Shown: piece after piece, positions 15,940 through 23,168 of the stretch
Position numbering within the stretch: position 1 is the stretch's first letter
How the letters are laid out: every line of letters starts with the position of its first letter
Origin: an uncultured Ideonella sp.
Lineage (GTDB): Bacteria; Pseudomonadota; Gammaproteobacteria; Burkholderiales; Burkholderiaceae
Length of the DNA stretch: 25,528 bases
Reading direction: 5' to 3'
Assembly: GCA_946479475.1 (NCBI GenBank)
Contig: CAMLGG010000047.1
Span: 1 to 25,528, forward strand
Notes under the pieces: generated by a model
What the model saw: only the letters and a program-made list of their open reading frames with translations
Told to the model about the DNA's origin: nothing
Database searches by the model: none
Program-made: the position numbers and the translations under genes

Positions 15940-16842
15940 TCACTCGTGCCCGGCGGTCGCCGCGACCTTCTCGTGCCTGACTCTTTGCTCGACGATGTAC
16001 TTGAGGATCAGCGTCACCAGCGCCAGGCCCGCGAGCAGTGACGCAACGGCGAAGGCCGCCGCGAACTGGTACTCGTTGTAGAGGATCTCGATGTGCAGCG
16101 GCATGGTGTTGGTCGCGCCGCGGATGTGGCCCGAGACCACCGACACCGCGCCGAACTCGCCCATCGCCCGCGCATTGCACAGGATCACGCCGTACAGCAG
16201 GCCCCACTTGATGTTGGGCAGGGTCACGTACCAGAAGGTCTGCCAGCCGGTGGCGCCCAGCACGATGGCGGCCTGCTCCTCGTCGTTGCCCTGCGCCTGC
16301 ATCAGCGGGATCAGCTCGCGCGCGATGAAGGGGAAGGTGACGAAGACCGTGGCCAGCACGATGCCGGGCACGGCGAAGACGATCTTCAGGTCGTGGTCTC
16401 GCAGCCATTCGCCGAGCCAGCCCTGCAGGCCGAACACCAGCATGTAGACCAGGCCCGCGATCACCGGGCTCACCGAGAAGGGCAGGTCGATCAGCGTGAG
16501 CAGCAGGCTCTTGCCGCGGAAGTCGAACTTGGCGATCGCCCAGGCCGCACAGATGCCGAACACCAGGTTCAGCGGCACCGAGATGAAGGCGGCCAGCAGC
16601 GTCAGCTGGATCGCCGAGAGGGCGTCGGGCTCGACGATCGCGGCGAGGTAGACCTCGACGCCCTTCTTCAGCGCCTCGTGGAAGACCGCGGCCAGTGGCA
16701 CGAAGAGAAAGAGCGAGAGGAAGCCGAAGGCCAGGCCGATCAGCGACCAGCGGATCCATGCGGGCTCGGTGGTGGCGCTCAAGGCGGAGCGAGGGCGGGC
16801 CTGCGGCGCGCGCAGCGGGGCGGCAAGGGTCGTGGCACTCAT
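15940..16842 (-). CDS. cysW: Sulfate ABC transporter permease CysW
   Basis: A 300-aa inner-membrane permease subunit of the sulfate/thiosulfate importer, with about six membrane segments: about residues 31-52, then 92-110, 125-150, 165-188, 220-240 and 265-285. The cytoplasmic EAA loop that docks on CysA is visible as [23 protein letters not shown]. Family signatures include [19 protein letters not shown] and [20 protein letters not shown]. The ATG at 16842 lies only two bases after the cysT stop, with an AGGGA ribosome site inside the end of cysT, so the two permease halves are translationally coupled. The longer open frame upstream reads cysT out of frame and is not real. The N-terminal 25 residues are a Pro/Ala/Arg-rich cytoplasmic extension. 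Confidence 0.95.
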   Translation of the reverse strand: MSATTLAAPLRAPQARPRSALSATTEPAWIRWSLIGLAFGFLSLFLFVPLAAVFHEALKKGVEVYLAAIVEPDALSAIQLTLLAAFISVPLNLVFGICAAWAIAKFDFRGKSLLLTLIDLPFSVSPVIAGLVYMLVFGLQGWLGEWLRDHDLKIVFAVPGIVLATVFVTFPFIARELIPLMQAQGNDEEQAAIVLGATGWQTFWYVTLPNIKWGLLYGVILCNARAMGEFGAVSVVSGHIRGATNTMPLHIEILYNEYQFAAAFAVASLLAGLALVTLILKYIVEQRVRHEKVAATAGHE

Positions 16843-16844
16843 GT

Positions 16845-17726
16845 TCAGCGTCCCTGCCGCTTGCGCGCCCAGGCCTGGATCAGGTTGATGGCCAGCAGCA
16901 GCGTGAAGGCGATCAGCAGCATCACGACGGCGATGGCCGTGGCACCCGCGTAGTCGTACTGCTCGAGCTTGGTGATGATCAGCAGCGGCGTGATCTCGCT
17001 GACCATCGGCATGTTGCCGGCGATGAAGATCACCGAGCCGTACTCGCCCAGCGCCCGGGCGAAGGCGAGGGCGAAGCCGGTGAGCAGTGCTGGTGTCAGA
17101 GTGGGCAGGATGACGTGCACGAACGCCTGCCCGCGGGAGGCGCCTAGCGTGGCCGCGGCCTCCTCCAGCTCCTTCTGCAGGTCCTCCAGCACCGGCTGCA
17201 CCGTGCGCACGACGAAGGGCAGGCCGATGAAGGTCAGGGCCACGAACACGCCCAGCGGCTTGAATGCGACCTTGAACGGCAGCCATTGGCCAATCCAGCC
17301 GTTGGCGGCGTAGAGCGAAGTGAGGGCGATACCGGCGACCGCGGTGGGCAGCGCAAACGGCAGGTCGACCAGCGCATCGACCACGCGTTTGAACGGGAAG
17401 CGGTAGCGCACCAGCACCCACGCGACGAGCAAACCGAACACGGCATTGATCAACGCAGCCGCGAGCGACGCGCCGAAGGTCAAGCGGTACGAGGCCATCA
17501 CGCGGGGCGAGGTCACCGTGTCCCAGAACGCGGGCCAGGTGAGCGTGAAGGTCTTGAGGAACACTGCCGACAGCGGCACCAGGACCACGAGGCTCAGGTA
17601 GAGCAGCGCGAAGCCGAGCGCCAGGTCGAAACCGGGCAGCACGCTGTGGCGGCGGAGCAGGGTGCGGGAGAAGAACACGGCGTGGTGGCGCGGTGCAACG
17701 GTTGCGCACCGCCGATATTTGTTCAT
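16845..17726 (-). CDS. cysT: Sulfate ABC transporter permease CysT (CysU)
   Basis: First permease of the sulfate/thiosulfate importer, 293 aa from the ATG at 17726. Family blocks are [18 protein letters not shown] (first membrane helix), [37 protein letters not shown], the EAA loop [21 protein letters not shown], and [15 protein letters not shown]. The start is uncertain. The ATG at 17726 has no ribosome site and lies about 4 nt from the start site predicted from the CysB-type promoter at 17737-17791. A GTG at 17678 would give [17 protein letters not shown], closer to the E. coli CysT N-terminus, and would leave a leader of about 50 nt. The gene heads the cysT-cysW-cysA-gst unit. The sulfate-binding protein lies beyond an inverted gene. 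Confidence 0.94.
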   Translation of the reverse strand: MNKYRRCATVAPRHHAVFFSRTLLRRHSVLPGFDLALGFALLYLSLVVLVPLSAVFLKTFTLTWPAFWDTVTSPRVMASYRLTFGASLAAALINAVFGLLVAWVLVRYRFPFKRVVDALVDLPFALPTAVAGIALTSLYAANGWIGQWLPFKVAFKPLGVFVALTFIGLPFVVRTVQPVLEDLQKELEEAAATLGASRGQAFVHVILPTLTPALLTGFALAFARALGEYGSVIFIAGNMPMVSEITPLLIITKLEQYDYAGATAIAVVMLLIAFTLLLAINLIQAWARKRQGR

Positions 17727-17736
17727 GCGACAAGCG

Positions 17737-17791
17737 ATGCTAGGCAGCCGCCCTGCCGCGAGGAACGAAGCAAAACGTGCTTGCTTATGCG
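17737..17791 (-). promoter_or_regulatory. cysT promoter with conserved CysB-type box (copy 1)
   Basis: On the plus strand the box begins AGGAACGAA at 17761 and ends TGCTTATGCG at 17791, with AAAACG between. Facing cysT, it is followed after exactly 18 bp by TAGCAT (17742-17737), a -10-like hexamer. There is no good -35, which fits an activator-dependent promoter. Copy 2 is identical at 25 of 31 positions. The predicted start is near 17730. Confidence 0.7.
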
Positions 17792-17837
17792 TGACCCGCG
17801 CTGCAGCATGTGCGGATCACCTTCAAGACGGCGCACC

Positions 17838-18560
17838 ATGGACCTCGAACGCGCGCGGCGAGCCGCCCACAACAATGCCCGCTGGTGCAACGCCGTCTGC
17901 AACGCGCACGGCGGCGACACCGCCTTCGGCGCCAGTGCCTGGTTCAACCGCCGGCCGAGCCCGCCCTACTACCCGAACCTGGTCACGCTGGACCCCCATG
18001 CCTTCGGCGTGCCGGAGCTGGCGGCCATCCCGCCGGAGGGCGAGCTGGCCGTCAAGGACAGCTTCGCCCGGCTCGACCTGGGCAACCTGGATTTCGCCCC
18101 CTTGTTCGATGCGCAGTGGATCTGGCGCGAGCCGCAACCCGCGGCGCCCTCGGCGCCCTGCTTGAACTGGTCGATGGCCCCTGACGAAGCGGCCCTGGCC
18201 GCTTGGGAAGCCGCGTGGTGGCGCGGCGTGCAGGAGGGGCCGCCGCCGCTGCGGCTGTTCCCGCCGTCGCTGCTGGAGAAGCCGGGCCTGGCCTTCCTGC
18301 TCGGCCGGCGGCCGGACGGAACGCTCATCGGCGGTGCCGCGCTCTTGAAGGGCGATGGCGTGGCCGGCCTGGCCTGCGTCTTCCTGCCGCAAGGTGAAGA
18401 GCGCGCACTCGTCTACGCCGAGCTGCTACAGGCGGCGCAAGGCCTCTGTCCCGAAGATGCCCTGGTGGGATACGAATCGGGCGAGGACCTTCGCCTCGCC
18501 GAAGAGGCCGGCTTCAGTTCCGTCGGGCCTCTTCGGGTCTGGCTGCGCCAGTCCGCTTGA
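17838..18560 (+). CDS. Uncharacterised protein, GNAT-like C-terminal half
   Basis: A 240-aa cytosolic protein without signal peptide or membrane helix. The C-terminal half (about residues 150-240) reads like a GNAT acyltransferase core: GTLIGGAALLKG, GVAGLACVFLPQGEERALVYAELLQAA, then ALVGYESGEDLRLAEEAGFSSVGPLRVWL, where an EEAGF-type ending is typical of the last GNAT strands. The canonical R/Q-x-x-G-x-G/A acetyl-CoA loop is not obvious, so activity is uncertain. The N-terminus (NNARWCNAVCNAHGG) has two Cys spaced CNAVC. The ATG at 17838 lies in the divergent cysT promoter region, and its stop is 11 bp from the convergent sbp stop, so it sits inverted inside the sulfate transport locus. A sulfur-related role is suggested only by position. 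Confidence 0.78.
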   Translation: MDLERARRAAHNNARWCNAVCNAHGGDTAFGASAWFNRRPSPPYYPNLVTLDPHAFGVPELAAIPPEGELAVKDSFARLDLGNLDFAPLFDAQWIWREPQPAAPSAPCLNWSMAPDEAALAAWEAAWWRGVQEGPPPLRLFPPSLLEKPGLAFLLGRRPDGTLIGGAALLKGDGVAGLACVFLPQGEERALVYAELLQAAQGLCPEDALVGYESGEDLRLAEEAGFSSVGPLRVWLRQSA

Positions 18561-18571
18561 ATCGATGCGGC

Positions 18572-19582
18572 CTACTTCTTCGCGTAGATGGCGTCGAACA
18601 CGCCGCCGTCGGCGAAGTGCGCCTTCTGCGCCTTGCTCCAGCCGCCGAAGACCTCGTCGATGGTGAACAGGGTGATCCTCGGGAACAGCTTGTCGAACTG
18701 CGCGGCGACCTTCGGGTCGATCGGGCGGTAGTAGTTCTCGCCGGCGATCTTCTGGCCCTCGGGCGAGTAGAGGTACTCGAGGTAGGCCTTGGCGACCTCG
18801 CGAGTGCCGCGCTTGTCGACCACCTTGTCGACCACCGTCACCGGCGGCTCGGCCAGGATGCTCACCGAGGGCACGACGATCTGGAACTTGTCCGGCCCTA
18901 GCTCCTTCACCGCGAGGAAGGCCTCGTTCTCCCACGAGATGAAGACGTCGCCTATGCCGCGCTCGACGAAGGTCGTGGTCGAGCCTCGCGCGCCGGAGTC
19001 GAGCACCGGCACGTTCCTGTACAGGGCGGTGACGAAGTCCCTGGCCCTGGCCTCGTTGCCGCCCGGCGCCTTCAGCGCATAGCCCCAGGCGGCCAGGTAG
19101 TTCCAGCGCGCGCCGCCGCTGGTCTTGGGGTTGGGCGTGATGACCTCGATGCCCGGCCTGACCAGGTCGCTCCAGTCCTTGATGTTCTTCGGGTTGCCCT
19201 TGCGCACCAGGAACACGATGGTCGAGGTGTAGGGGCTGGAGTTGTGCGCCAGGCGCTTCTGCCATTGGGCGGGGATGAGCTTGCCTTTGTCGGCCAGCTC
19301 GTCGATGTCGTAGGCCAGGGCGAGCGTGACCACGTCGGCCTCCAGGCCATCGATGACCGAGCGGGCCTGCTTGCCCGAGCCGCCGTGCGATTGCTTGACC
19401 GTCACGGTGTCGCCTGTCTTCGCCTTCCAGTAGGCGGCGAAGGACTTGTTGAAATCCTGGTAGAGCTCGCGGGTCGGGTCGTAGGAGACGTTCAGGAGCG
19501 TCACGTCCTTGGCCGAGGCGGCGAGCGAAGTGAGGGCGATCAGGCTGGCGGCAACGGCAGTCGTCAGCGAACGGGGCAGCAT
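18572..19582 (-). CDS. sbp: Periplasmic sulfate-binding protein
   Basis: A 336-aa substrate-binding protein of the sulfate/thiosulfate importer. A signal peptide of about 24 residues ([24 protein letters not shown]) precedes mature [17 protein letters not shown], the hallmark N-terminus of Sbp/CysP. Further family blocks are [17 protein letters not shown], the sulfate-pocket loop [21 protein letters not shown], and VFISWENEA, where the pocket Trp lies. The ATG has AGGA eight bases upstream. Its own promoter at 19617-19671 carries copy 2 of the CysB-type box, giving a leader of about 28 nt. It is separated from cysTWA by an inverted gene, so binding protein and transporter core are independent transcription units sharing the same control box. 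Sbp versus CysP (sulfate versus thiosulfate) is not certain. Confidence 0.95.
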   Translation of the reverse strand: MLPRSLTTAVAASLIALTSLAASAKDVTLLNVSYDPTRELYQDFNKSFAAYWKAKTGDTVTVKQSHGGSGKQARSVIDGLEADVVTLALAYDIDELADKGKLIPAQWQKRLAHNSSPYTSTIVFLVRKGNPKNIKDWSDLVRPGIEVITPNPKTSGGARWNYLAAWGYALKAPGGNEARARDFVTALYRNVPVLDSGARGSTTTFVERGIGDVFISWENEAFLAVKELGPDKFQIVVPSVSILAEPPVTVVDKVVDKRGTREVAKAYLEYLYSPEGQKIAGENYYRPIDPKVAAQFDKLFPRITLFTIDEVFGGWSKAQKAHFADGGVFDAIYAKK

Positions 19583-19616
19583 GGGGGCGTTCCTCGTGAG
19601 TGGATGTGTCCCGACG

Positions 19617-19671
19617 ATGCTAGGAAGGCCGCACCAACCGAGGAACGAATGAAAACGCCGCTGCTTATGCG
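19617..19671 (-). promoter_or_regulatory. sbp promoter with conserved CysB-type box (copy 2)
   Basis: The box begins AGGAACGAA at 19641 on the plus strand and ends TGCTTATGCG at 19671, with AAAACG between. Exactly 18 bp separate it from TAGCAT (19622-19617), oriented toward sbp. A start near 19610 fits the ribosome site and ATG at 19582. The flanking GATGCTAGG is also shared with copy 1. Confidence 0.72.
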
Positions 19672-19686
19672 CTCGCCGTGTCGGCC

Positions 19687-20295
19687 TCAGACCGCGAAGC
19701 CGAGGGCCGGTGCGGCCTCGCGCTCGCGGGGCCGCAGCCCGGCGGCCACCCGCTCGGCGTGCTGGGCCACCCACTGGCGCGCAGCGGGCCACGGGCCATA
19801 GCCGGAACCCGGGTTGACGTGGCCTGCGTCGCCCGCCTCCACGATCGAGCAGCCCCAGCGCCTGCCGAAGTACAGGGCATCGGCATGCGACATCCAGGGA
19901 TCGTTGGAGCTCGCCACCAGCGTGCTCGCGTAGGGCAGCGGCTGGCCGAGGCGGCCTTCGTCGACGCCGAAGCGCGCCGGGTCCGCCGGCGCGACCAGCA
20001 GGGCGCCGTGCAGCCCTCGCCCTCCTCGCGCCGCGTGGTGCGCCAGCGCCAGGCAGCCGAAGCTGTGCGCCACCGCGATCCAGGCTTGCGCTCGTCGCTG
20101 CTGCAGGACCTCGTCGATCGCGGCGGCCCAGCGGTCGAGGTCGGCATGGCCCCAGTCGTCGAGCTTGATGCGCACGGCACCCGGCTCGGCGCGCTCCAGC
20201 CAGGTCTGCCAATGATCGGCCTCGCTGCCATGAAGGCCCGGCACGACGAGCAGGCGCACGCCGCGGTGGAAGGGGGTGTCGAAGGAGGTGGCCAT
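19687..20295 (-). CDS. RBBP9/YdeN-family alpha/beta hydrolase
   Basis: A 202-aa single-domain alpha/beta hydrolase of the RBBP9/YdeN family. The oxyanion-side motif [20 protein letters not shown] opens the protein. The nucleophile is Ser78 in VAHSFGCLA, the acid is Asp132 in SSNDPWMS, and the base is His159 in [14 protein letters not shown]; all three lie near their RBBP9 equivalents. The family comprises small cytosolic serine hydrolases of mostly unknown natural substrate. Its start lies 9 bp after the molbindin stop, so it is the third gene of the 100-aa protein, ssuF-like, hydrolase operon behind box copy 3. That position suggests a role in sulfur limitation, for instance hydrolysis of a sulfur-containing ester or thioester, which is inference only. 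Confidence 0.88.
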   Translation of the reverse strand: MATSFDTPFHRGVRLLVVPGLHGSEADHWQTWLERAEPGAVRIKLDDWGHADLDRWAAAIDEVLQQRRAQAWIAVAHSFGCLALAHHAARGGRGLHGALLVAPADPARFGVDEGRLGQPLPYASTLVASSNDPWMSHADALYFGRRWGCSIVEAGDAGHVNPGSGYGPWPAARQWVAQHAERVAAGLRPREREAAPALGFAV

Positions 20296-20304
20296 CGCGG
20301 GCGA

Positions 20305-20523
20305 TCAGAGCGTCGCGATCGAGACTTCGGTCGACTTCACCAGGGCCACCACGTCGCGGCCCACGCGAAGGCCGAGCTCGTGCACCGAGCGGGTGGTGAT
20401 CACCGAAGTGACGATCAGCCCCGAGGGCGTCTCGACATCGACCTCGGAGACCACGGGGCCTTCGATGATCTCCTTGATCTTGCCTCTGAACTGGTTGCGG
20501 GCGTTGACGGCGAGGATGCTCAT
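20305..20523 (-). CDS. ssuF: Molbindin (TOBE/Mop domain) protein, SsuF-like
   Basis: A 72-aa protein consisting of one Mop/TOBE domain. [20 protein letters not shown] is the classic molbindin opening, followed by [22 protein letters not shown] and the [22 protein letters not shown] ending. Molbindins assemble into rings that bind oxyanions such as molybdate. In Pseudomonas putida the similar-sized SsuF is encoded in the ssu sulfonate operon and is required for sulfonate use. Here it lies in a sulfate-starvation-type operon, between a 100-aa protein (49 bp upstream) and an RBBP9-like hydrolase (9 bp downstream), so SsuF-like is the best reading. No molybdate transport genes are present nearby. 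The family is secure; the ssuF name is inferred from context and size. Confidence 0.85.
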   Translation of the reverse strand: MSILAVNARNQFRGKIKEIIEGPVVSEVDVETPSGLIVTSVITTRSVHELGLRVGRDVVALVKSTEVSIATL

Positions 20524-20572
20524 GGTTCGTTGCGGGTCTTCGTGAGGATGAGTGAGTGACCGCCGGTGCAAC

Positions 20573-20875
20573 TCACAGGGCGATCGCGAAAGGCGTGCGT
20601 TCGTCGCGCGGCTGCGGCTGCGGCGGCGCCGGCCGGGCCGGCACCCGCACGTACACCGGCACGCGATGGCCGAAGGCATCGGCCACGCTGCAGCAGCCGT
20701 GCTCGAGCAGGGCCGTCGCGAGCCCGATGGCGTCGAAGCGGTAGCCCGCCACGCGGAGATGCCGAGTCAGCTCGTCCAGCATCCGCAGGTCGCGCCGCTG
20801 CAGTGCGGTGCGCAGGGCCTGTCCGGTGCAGGGCAGCTGCAGGCCGGCAGGCGGGGAGGTGGGGGTCGTGTCCAT
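20573..20875 (-). CDS. Uncharacterised 100-aa protein of the sulfur-regulated operon
   Basis: Family not recognised. The start is set at the ATG at 20875 (MDTTPTSPP). The middle (about residues 18-65) is predicted helical and Arg/Leu-rich (GQALRTALQRRDLRMLDELTRHL), followed by a vicinal cysteine pair (EHGCC), a short beta-like stretch (HRVPVYVRVP) and a Pro-rich tail. There is no signal peptide or membrane segment, so it is probably cytosolic. It is first in an operon with the SsuF-like molbindin and the RBBP9-like hydrolase. Box copy 3 lies directly upstream, and the predicted transcription start coincides with the ATG, so its mRNA may be leaderless. The frame is open further, to 20947, but that region holds the box. 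A sulfur-starvation accessory role is inferred. Confidence 0.68.
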   Translation of the reverse strand: MDTTPTSPPAGLQLPCTGQALRTALQRRDLRMLDELTRHLRVAGYRFDAIGLATALLEHGCCSVADAFGHRVPVYVRVPARPAPPQPQPRDERTPFAIAL

Positions 20876-20882
20876 GCCGCCG

Positions 20883-20937
20883 ATGGTGGGCCGCCGGGCG
20901 CCGCCTGGGAACGAACGAAACCGGCGTTCCATATCCG
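20883..20937 (-). promoter_or_regulatory. Promoter of the 100-aa gene operon with CysB-type box (copy 3)
   Basis: On the plus strand GGGAACGAA starts at 20907 and the box ends at 20937. It matches copy 2 at 23 of 31 positions, including GGAACGAA and a TAT core near the far end. The -10 position, again exactly 18 bp away, holds CACCAT (20888-20883), weaker than TAGCAT. The predicted start is near 20876, next to the ATG at 20875. Confidence 0.6.
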
Positions 20938-21010
20938 CCGGGCTCATATGGCAGGACGCGCCGGCGTGATCGGCTACGCTGTGGCGTTTCGCCTTTCGCC
21001 TGCGCCGCCC

Positions 21011-22846
21011 GTGTTCACCTTCTTCGAGCGCCTCGTCGATCCCTACCCGGAAGTGGTGCCGCCGCCGGCGCCCACGGGCCTGTGGCCGTTCATCTGGGCC
21101 AACACGCTGGGCGTGCGCCGCTACGTCGTCGCGATGACGGCGCTGACGGCCGTCATCGGCGCCTTCGAGGCCCTGCTCTTCGCCTTCCTGGGCCAGATCG
21201 TCGACGGACTTTCACACACCGAGCCGGCACGCTGGTGGACCGAGGAACGGGGCCGCCTGTTCATGCTCGCCGCCGTGCTGATCGCCAGCCCGCTGCTGGT
21301 CGCCTGGCAGGCGTTGGCCAAGTACCAGACGCTCAACGGCAACTTCCCGATGCGGCTGCGCTGGAACTTCCATCGGCAGATGCTCGGCCAGAGCCTGGCC
21401 TTCTACCAGGACGAGTTCGCCGGCCGCGTGGCGACCAAGGTGATGCAGACGGCGCTCGCGGTGCGCGACACGGTGATGACGGTGGCCGACATCCTCGTCT
21501 TCATCATCATCTACTTCGTCACCATGCTCGCCGTGGTCGGCGGGGTGGACCTGCGCCTGCTGCTGCCCTTCCTCGGCTGGCTGGCGCTGTACGTGCTGGC
21601 GCTGTGGTTCTTCGTGCCCCGGCTCGGCCGGGCCGCGCGCGAGCAGGCCGATGCGCGCTCGCTGATGGTCGGCCGCATCTCGGACGCCTACACCAACATC
21701 GCCACGGTCAAGCTGTTCTCGCATGCCGGCCGCGAGTCGGGCTACGTGCGCGGCGCGATGCAGGATTTCATGCGCATCGCCTACCGCCAGATGCGGCTGG
21801 TCAGCGGGCTGGAGATCGTGATCCACACGCTGAGCATGGGCCTGGTGCTGGCCACGGCGGGCGCGACGCTTTGGCTGTGGACGCAAGGCGGCGCGGGGGT
21901 CGGCGCGGTGGCAGCGGCCACGGCGATGGCGCTGCGGCTGAACGGCGTGTCGCACTGGATCATGTGGGAGATGGCCTCGCTGTTCGAGCAGATCGGCACG
22001 GTGGCCGACGGCCTGAACACCTTGACGCGGCACGCGGCGGTGGTCGACAAGCCCGATGCGAAGGAACTGGTGGTCACGCGCGGCGAGCTGCGCTTCGAGC
22101 ACGTCGTCTTCGGCTATGGCCGCGAGAACGGGCAGCGGCGCGTGATCGACGACTTCTCGCTGACCATCGAGCCGGGAGAGAAGATCGGCCTGGTGGGCCG
22201 CTCGGGCGCGGGCAAGTCGACGCTGGTCAACCTGCTGCTGCGCTTCTACGACGTCGAGGGCGGCCGCATCCTGATCGACGGGCAGGACATCTCGCAGGTC
22301 ACGCAGAACTCGCTTCGCGCGCAGGTCGGCATGGTCACGCAGGACACCTCGCTGCTGCACCGCTCGGTGCGCGAGAACCTGGTCTACGGCCGGCCCGGTG
22401 CGACGGACGAGCAGATGATGGACGCGGCCCGCCGCGCCGAGGCGCACGAGTTCATCCAGGCGCTGGTCGACCCCAAGCACAGGCGCGGTTACGACGCCTA
22501 CGTGGGCGAACGGGGGGTGAAGCTGTCAGGCGGGCAGCGCCAGCGCATCGCCATCGCCCGCGTGATGCTCAAGGACGCTCCCATCCTCCTGCTGGACGAG
22601 GCGACGAGTGCGCTCGACAGCGAGGTCGAGGTGGCCATCCAGCAAAGCCTCTATGCGCTGATGCAGGGCAAGACGGTGGTGGCCATCGCCCACCGCCTGT
22701 CCACCATCGCCGCGATGGACCGCCTGGTCGTCATGGACGGCGGGCGCATCGTGGAACAGGGAGACCACCGCAGCCTGCTCGCCCGCGGCGGCCTTTACGC
22801 CCGGCTGTGGGCGCACCAGAGCGGCGGGTTCCTCGGGGAGGAGTAG
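21011..22846 (+). CDS. ABC exporter: fused membrane and ATPase domains
   Basis: An approximately 611-aa half-transporter that would work as a homodimer in the inner membrane. The N-terminal domain (about residues 1-330) has six predicted membrane helices, including VLIASPLLVAWQALA and ILVFIIIYFVTMLAVVGGV. The ATPase domain follows: Walker A GRSGAGKST (from residue 396), signature [13 protein letters not shown], Walker B ILLLDEATSALD, and switch His in IAHRLSTI. It belongs to the multidrug/lipid exporter class (MsbA/MdlB-like); the substrate is unknown. The start is set at GTG 21011 because relatives begin with an FxFFExLVDP-type motif. An ATG at 20948 is in frame but its extension is unlike the family. 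It is transcribed away from the sulfur operon and followed by the repeat cluster. Confidence 0.9.
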   Translation: MFTFFERLVDPYPEVVPPPAPTGLWPFIWANTLGVRRYVVAMTALTAVIGAFEALLFAFLGQIVDGLSHTEPARWWTEERGRLFMLAAVLIASPLLVAWQALAKYQTLNGNFPMRLRWNFHRQMLGQSLAFYQDEFAGRVATKVMQTALAVRDTVMTVADILVFIIIYFVTMLAVVGGVDLRLLLPFLGWLALYVLALWFFVPRLGRAAREQADARSLMVGRISDAYTNIATVKLFSHAGRESGYVRGAMQDFMRIAYRQMRLVSGLEIVIHTLSMGLVLATAGATLWLWTQGGAGVGAVAAATAMALRLNGVSHWIMWEMASLFEQIGTVADGLNTLTRHAAVVDKPDAKELVVTRGELRFEHVVFGYGRENGQRRVIDDFSLTIEPGEKIGLVGRSGAGKSTLVNLLLRFYDVEGGRILIDGQDISQVTQNSLRAQVGMVTQDTSLLHRSVRENLVYGRPGATDEQMMDAARRAEAHEFIQALVDPKHRRGYDAYVGERGVKLSGGQRQRIAIARVMLKDAPILLLDEATSALDSEVEVAIQQSLYALMQGKTVVAIAHRLSTIAAMDRLVVMDGGRIVEQGDHRSLLARGGLYARLWAHQSGGFLGEE

Positions 22847-22872
22847 GGCTGCGAACCGTTCGGTGGAAGGGG

Positions 22873-23149
22873 CTTCGACAGGCTCAGCCAGAACGGGTGG
22901 AGTGCGCGCAAAGGCCGTCAACCCGCACTCCGCTCGACCTGCGCTGGTCGGAGCCTCCTGCGCAGGTCTCTCGCCTTCGACAGGCTCAGGCCGAACGGTG
23001 GAGTGATGCTCAGGCCGAACGGTGGAGTGATGCTCAGGCCGAACGATTGGGCATGTGCGAAGGCCGAGATACCCTTTTCCGTTCACCCTGAGCTTGTCGA
23101 AGGGCCCGCAGCAGCTTCGGCTGGATGGCGGAGCCTGAGCCTGTCGAAG
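22873..23149. repeat. Cluster of intergenic inverted repeats
   Basis: Four copies of a dispersed-repeat motif occupy the 322-bp gap after the exporter gene. Two face plus, starting CTTCGACAGGCTCAG at 22873-22896 and 22975-22998. Two face minus, 23079-23102 (CCGTTCACCCTGAGC, then TTGTCGAAG) and 23133-23149 (GCCTGAGCCTGTCGAAG). Plus and minus copies could pair into large stem-loops. CTTCGACA..CTCAGG..GAACGG repeats are common between genes in many proteobacterial genomes. No gene is supported here. Confidence 0.8.
22984..23045 (+). repeat. 24-bp tandem repeat, about 2.6 copies
   Basis: A 24-bp unit starting GCTCAGGCCGAACGGTGG occurs at 22984 and 23008 in identical form. A third, partial copy begins at 23032 and diverges after GCTCAGGCCGAACG. 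It is an internal amplification of one arm of the surrounding intergenic repeat, probably by slippage, and varies readily between strains in such arrays. Confidence 0.85.
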
Positions 23150-23168
23150 GCTCGGCCCCATCGCACGA

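Noticed and set aside
20566..23091. 841-codon plus-strand frame overlapping the ABC exporter
   Set aside because: It is the +1 shadow of the exporter gene; only the other frame has Walker A, signature and Walker B motifs.
22847..23168. Insertion-sequence remnant after the exporter gene
   Set aside because: No transposase frame or target-site duplication; the content is explained by short intergenic repeats.
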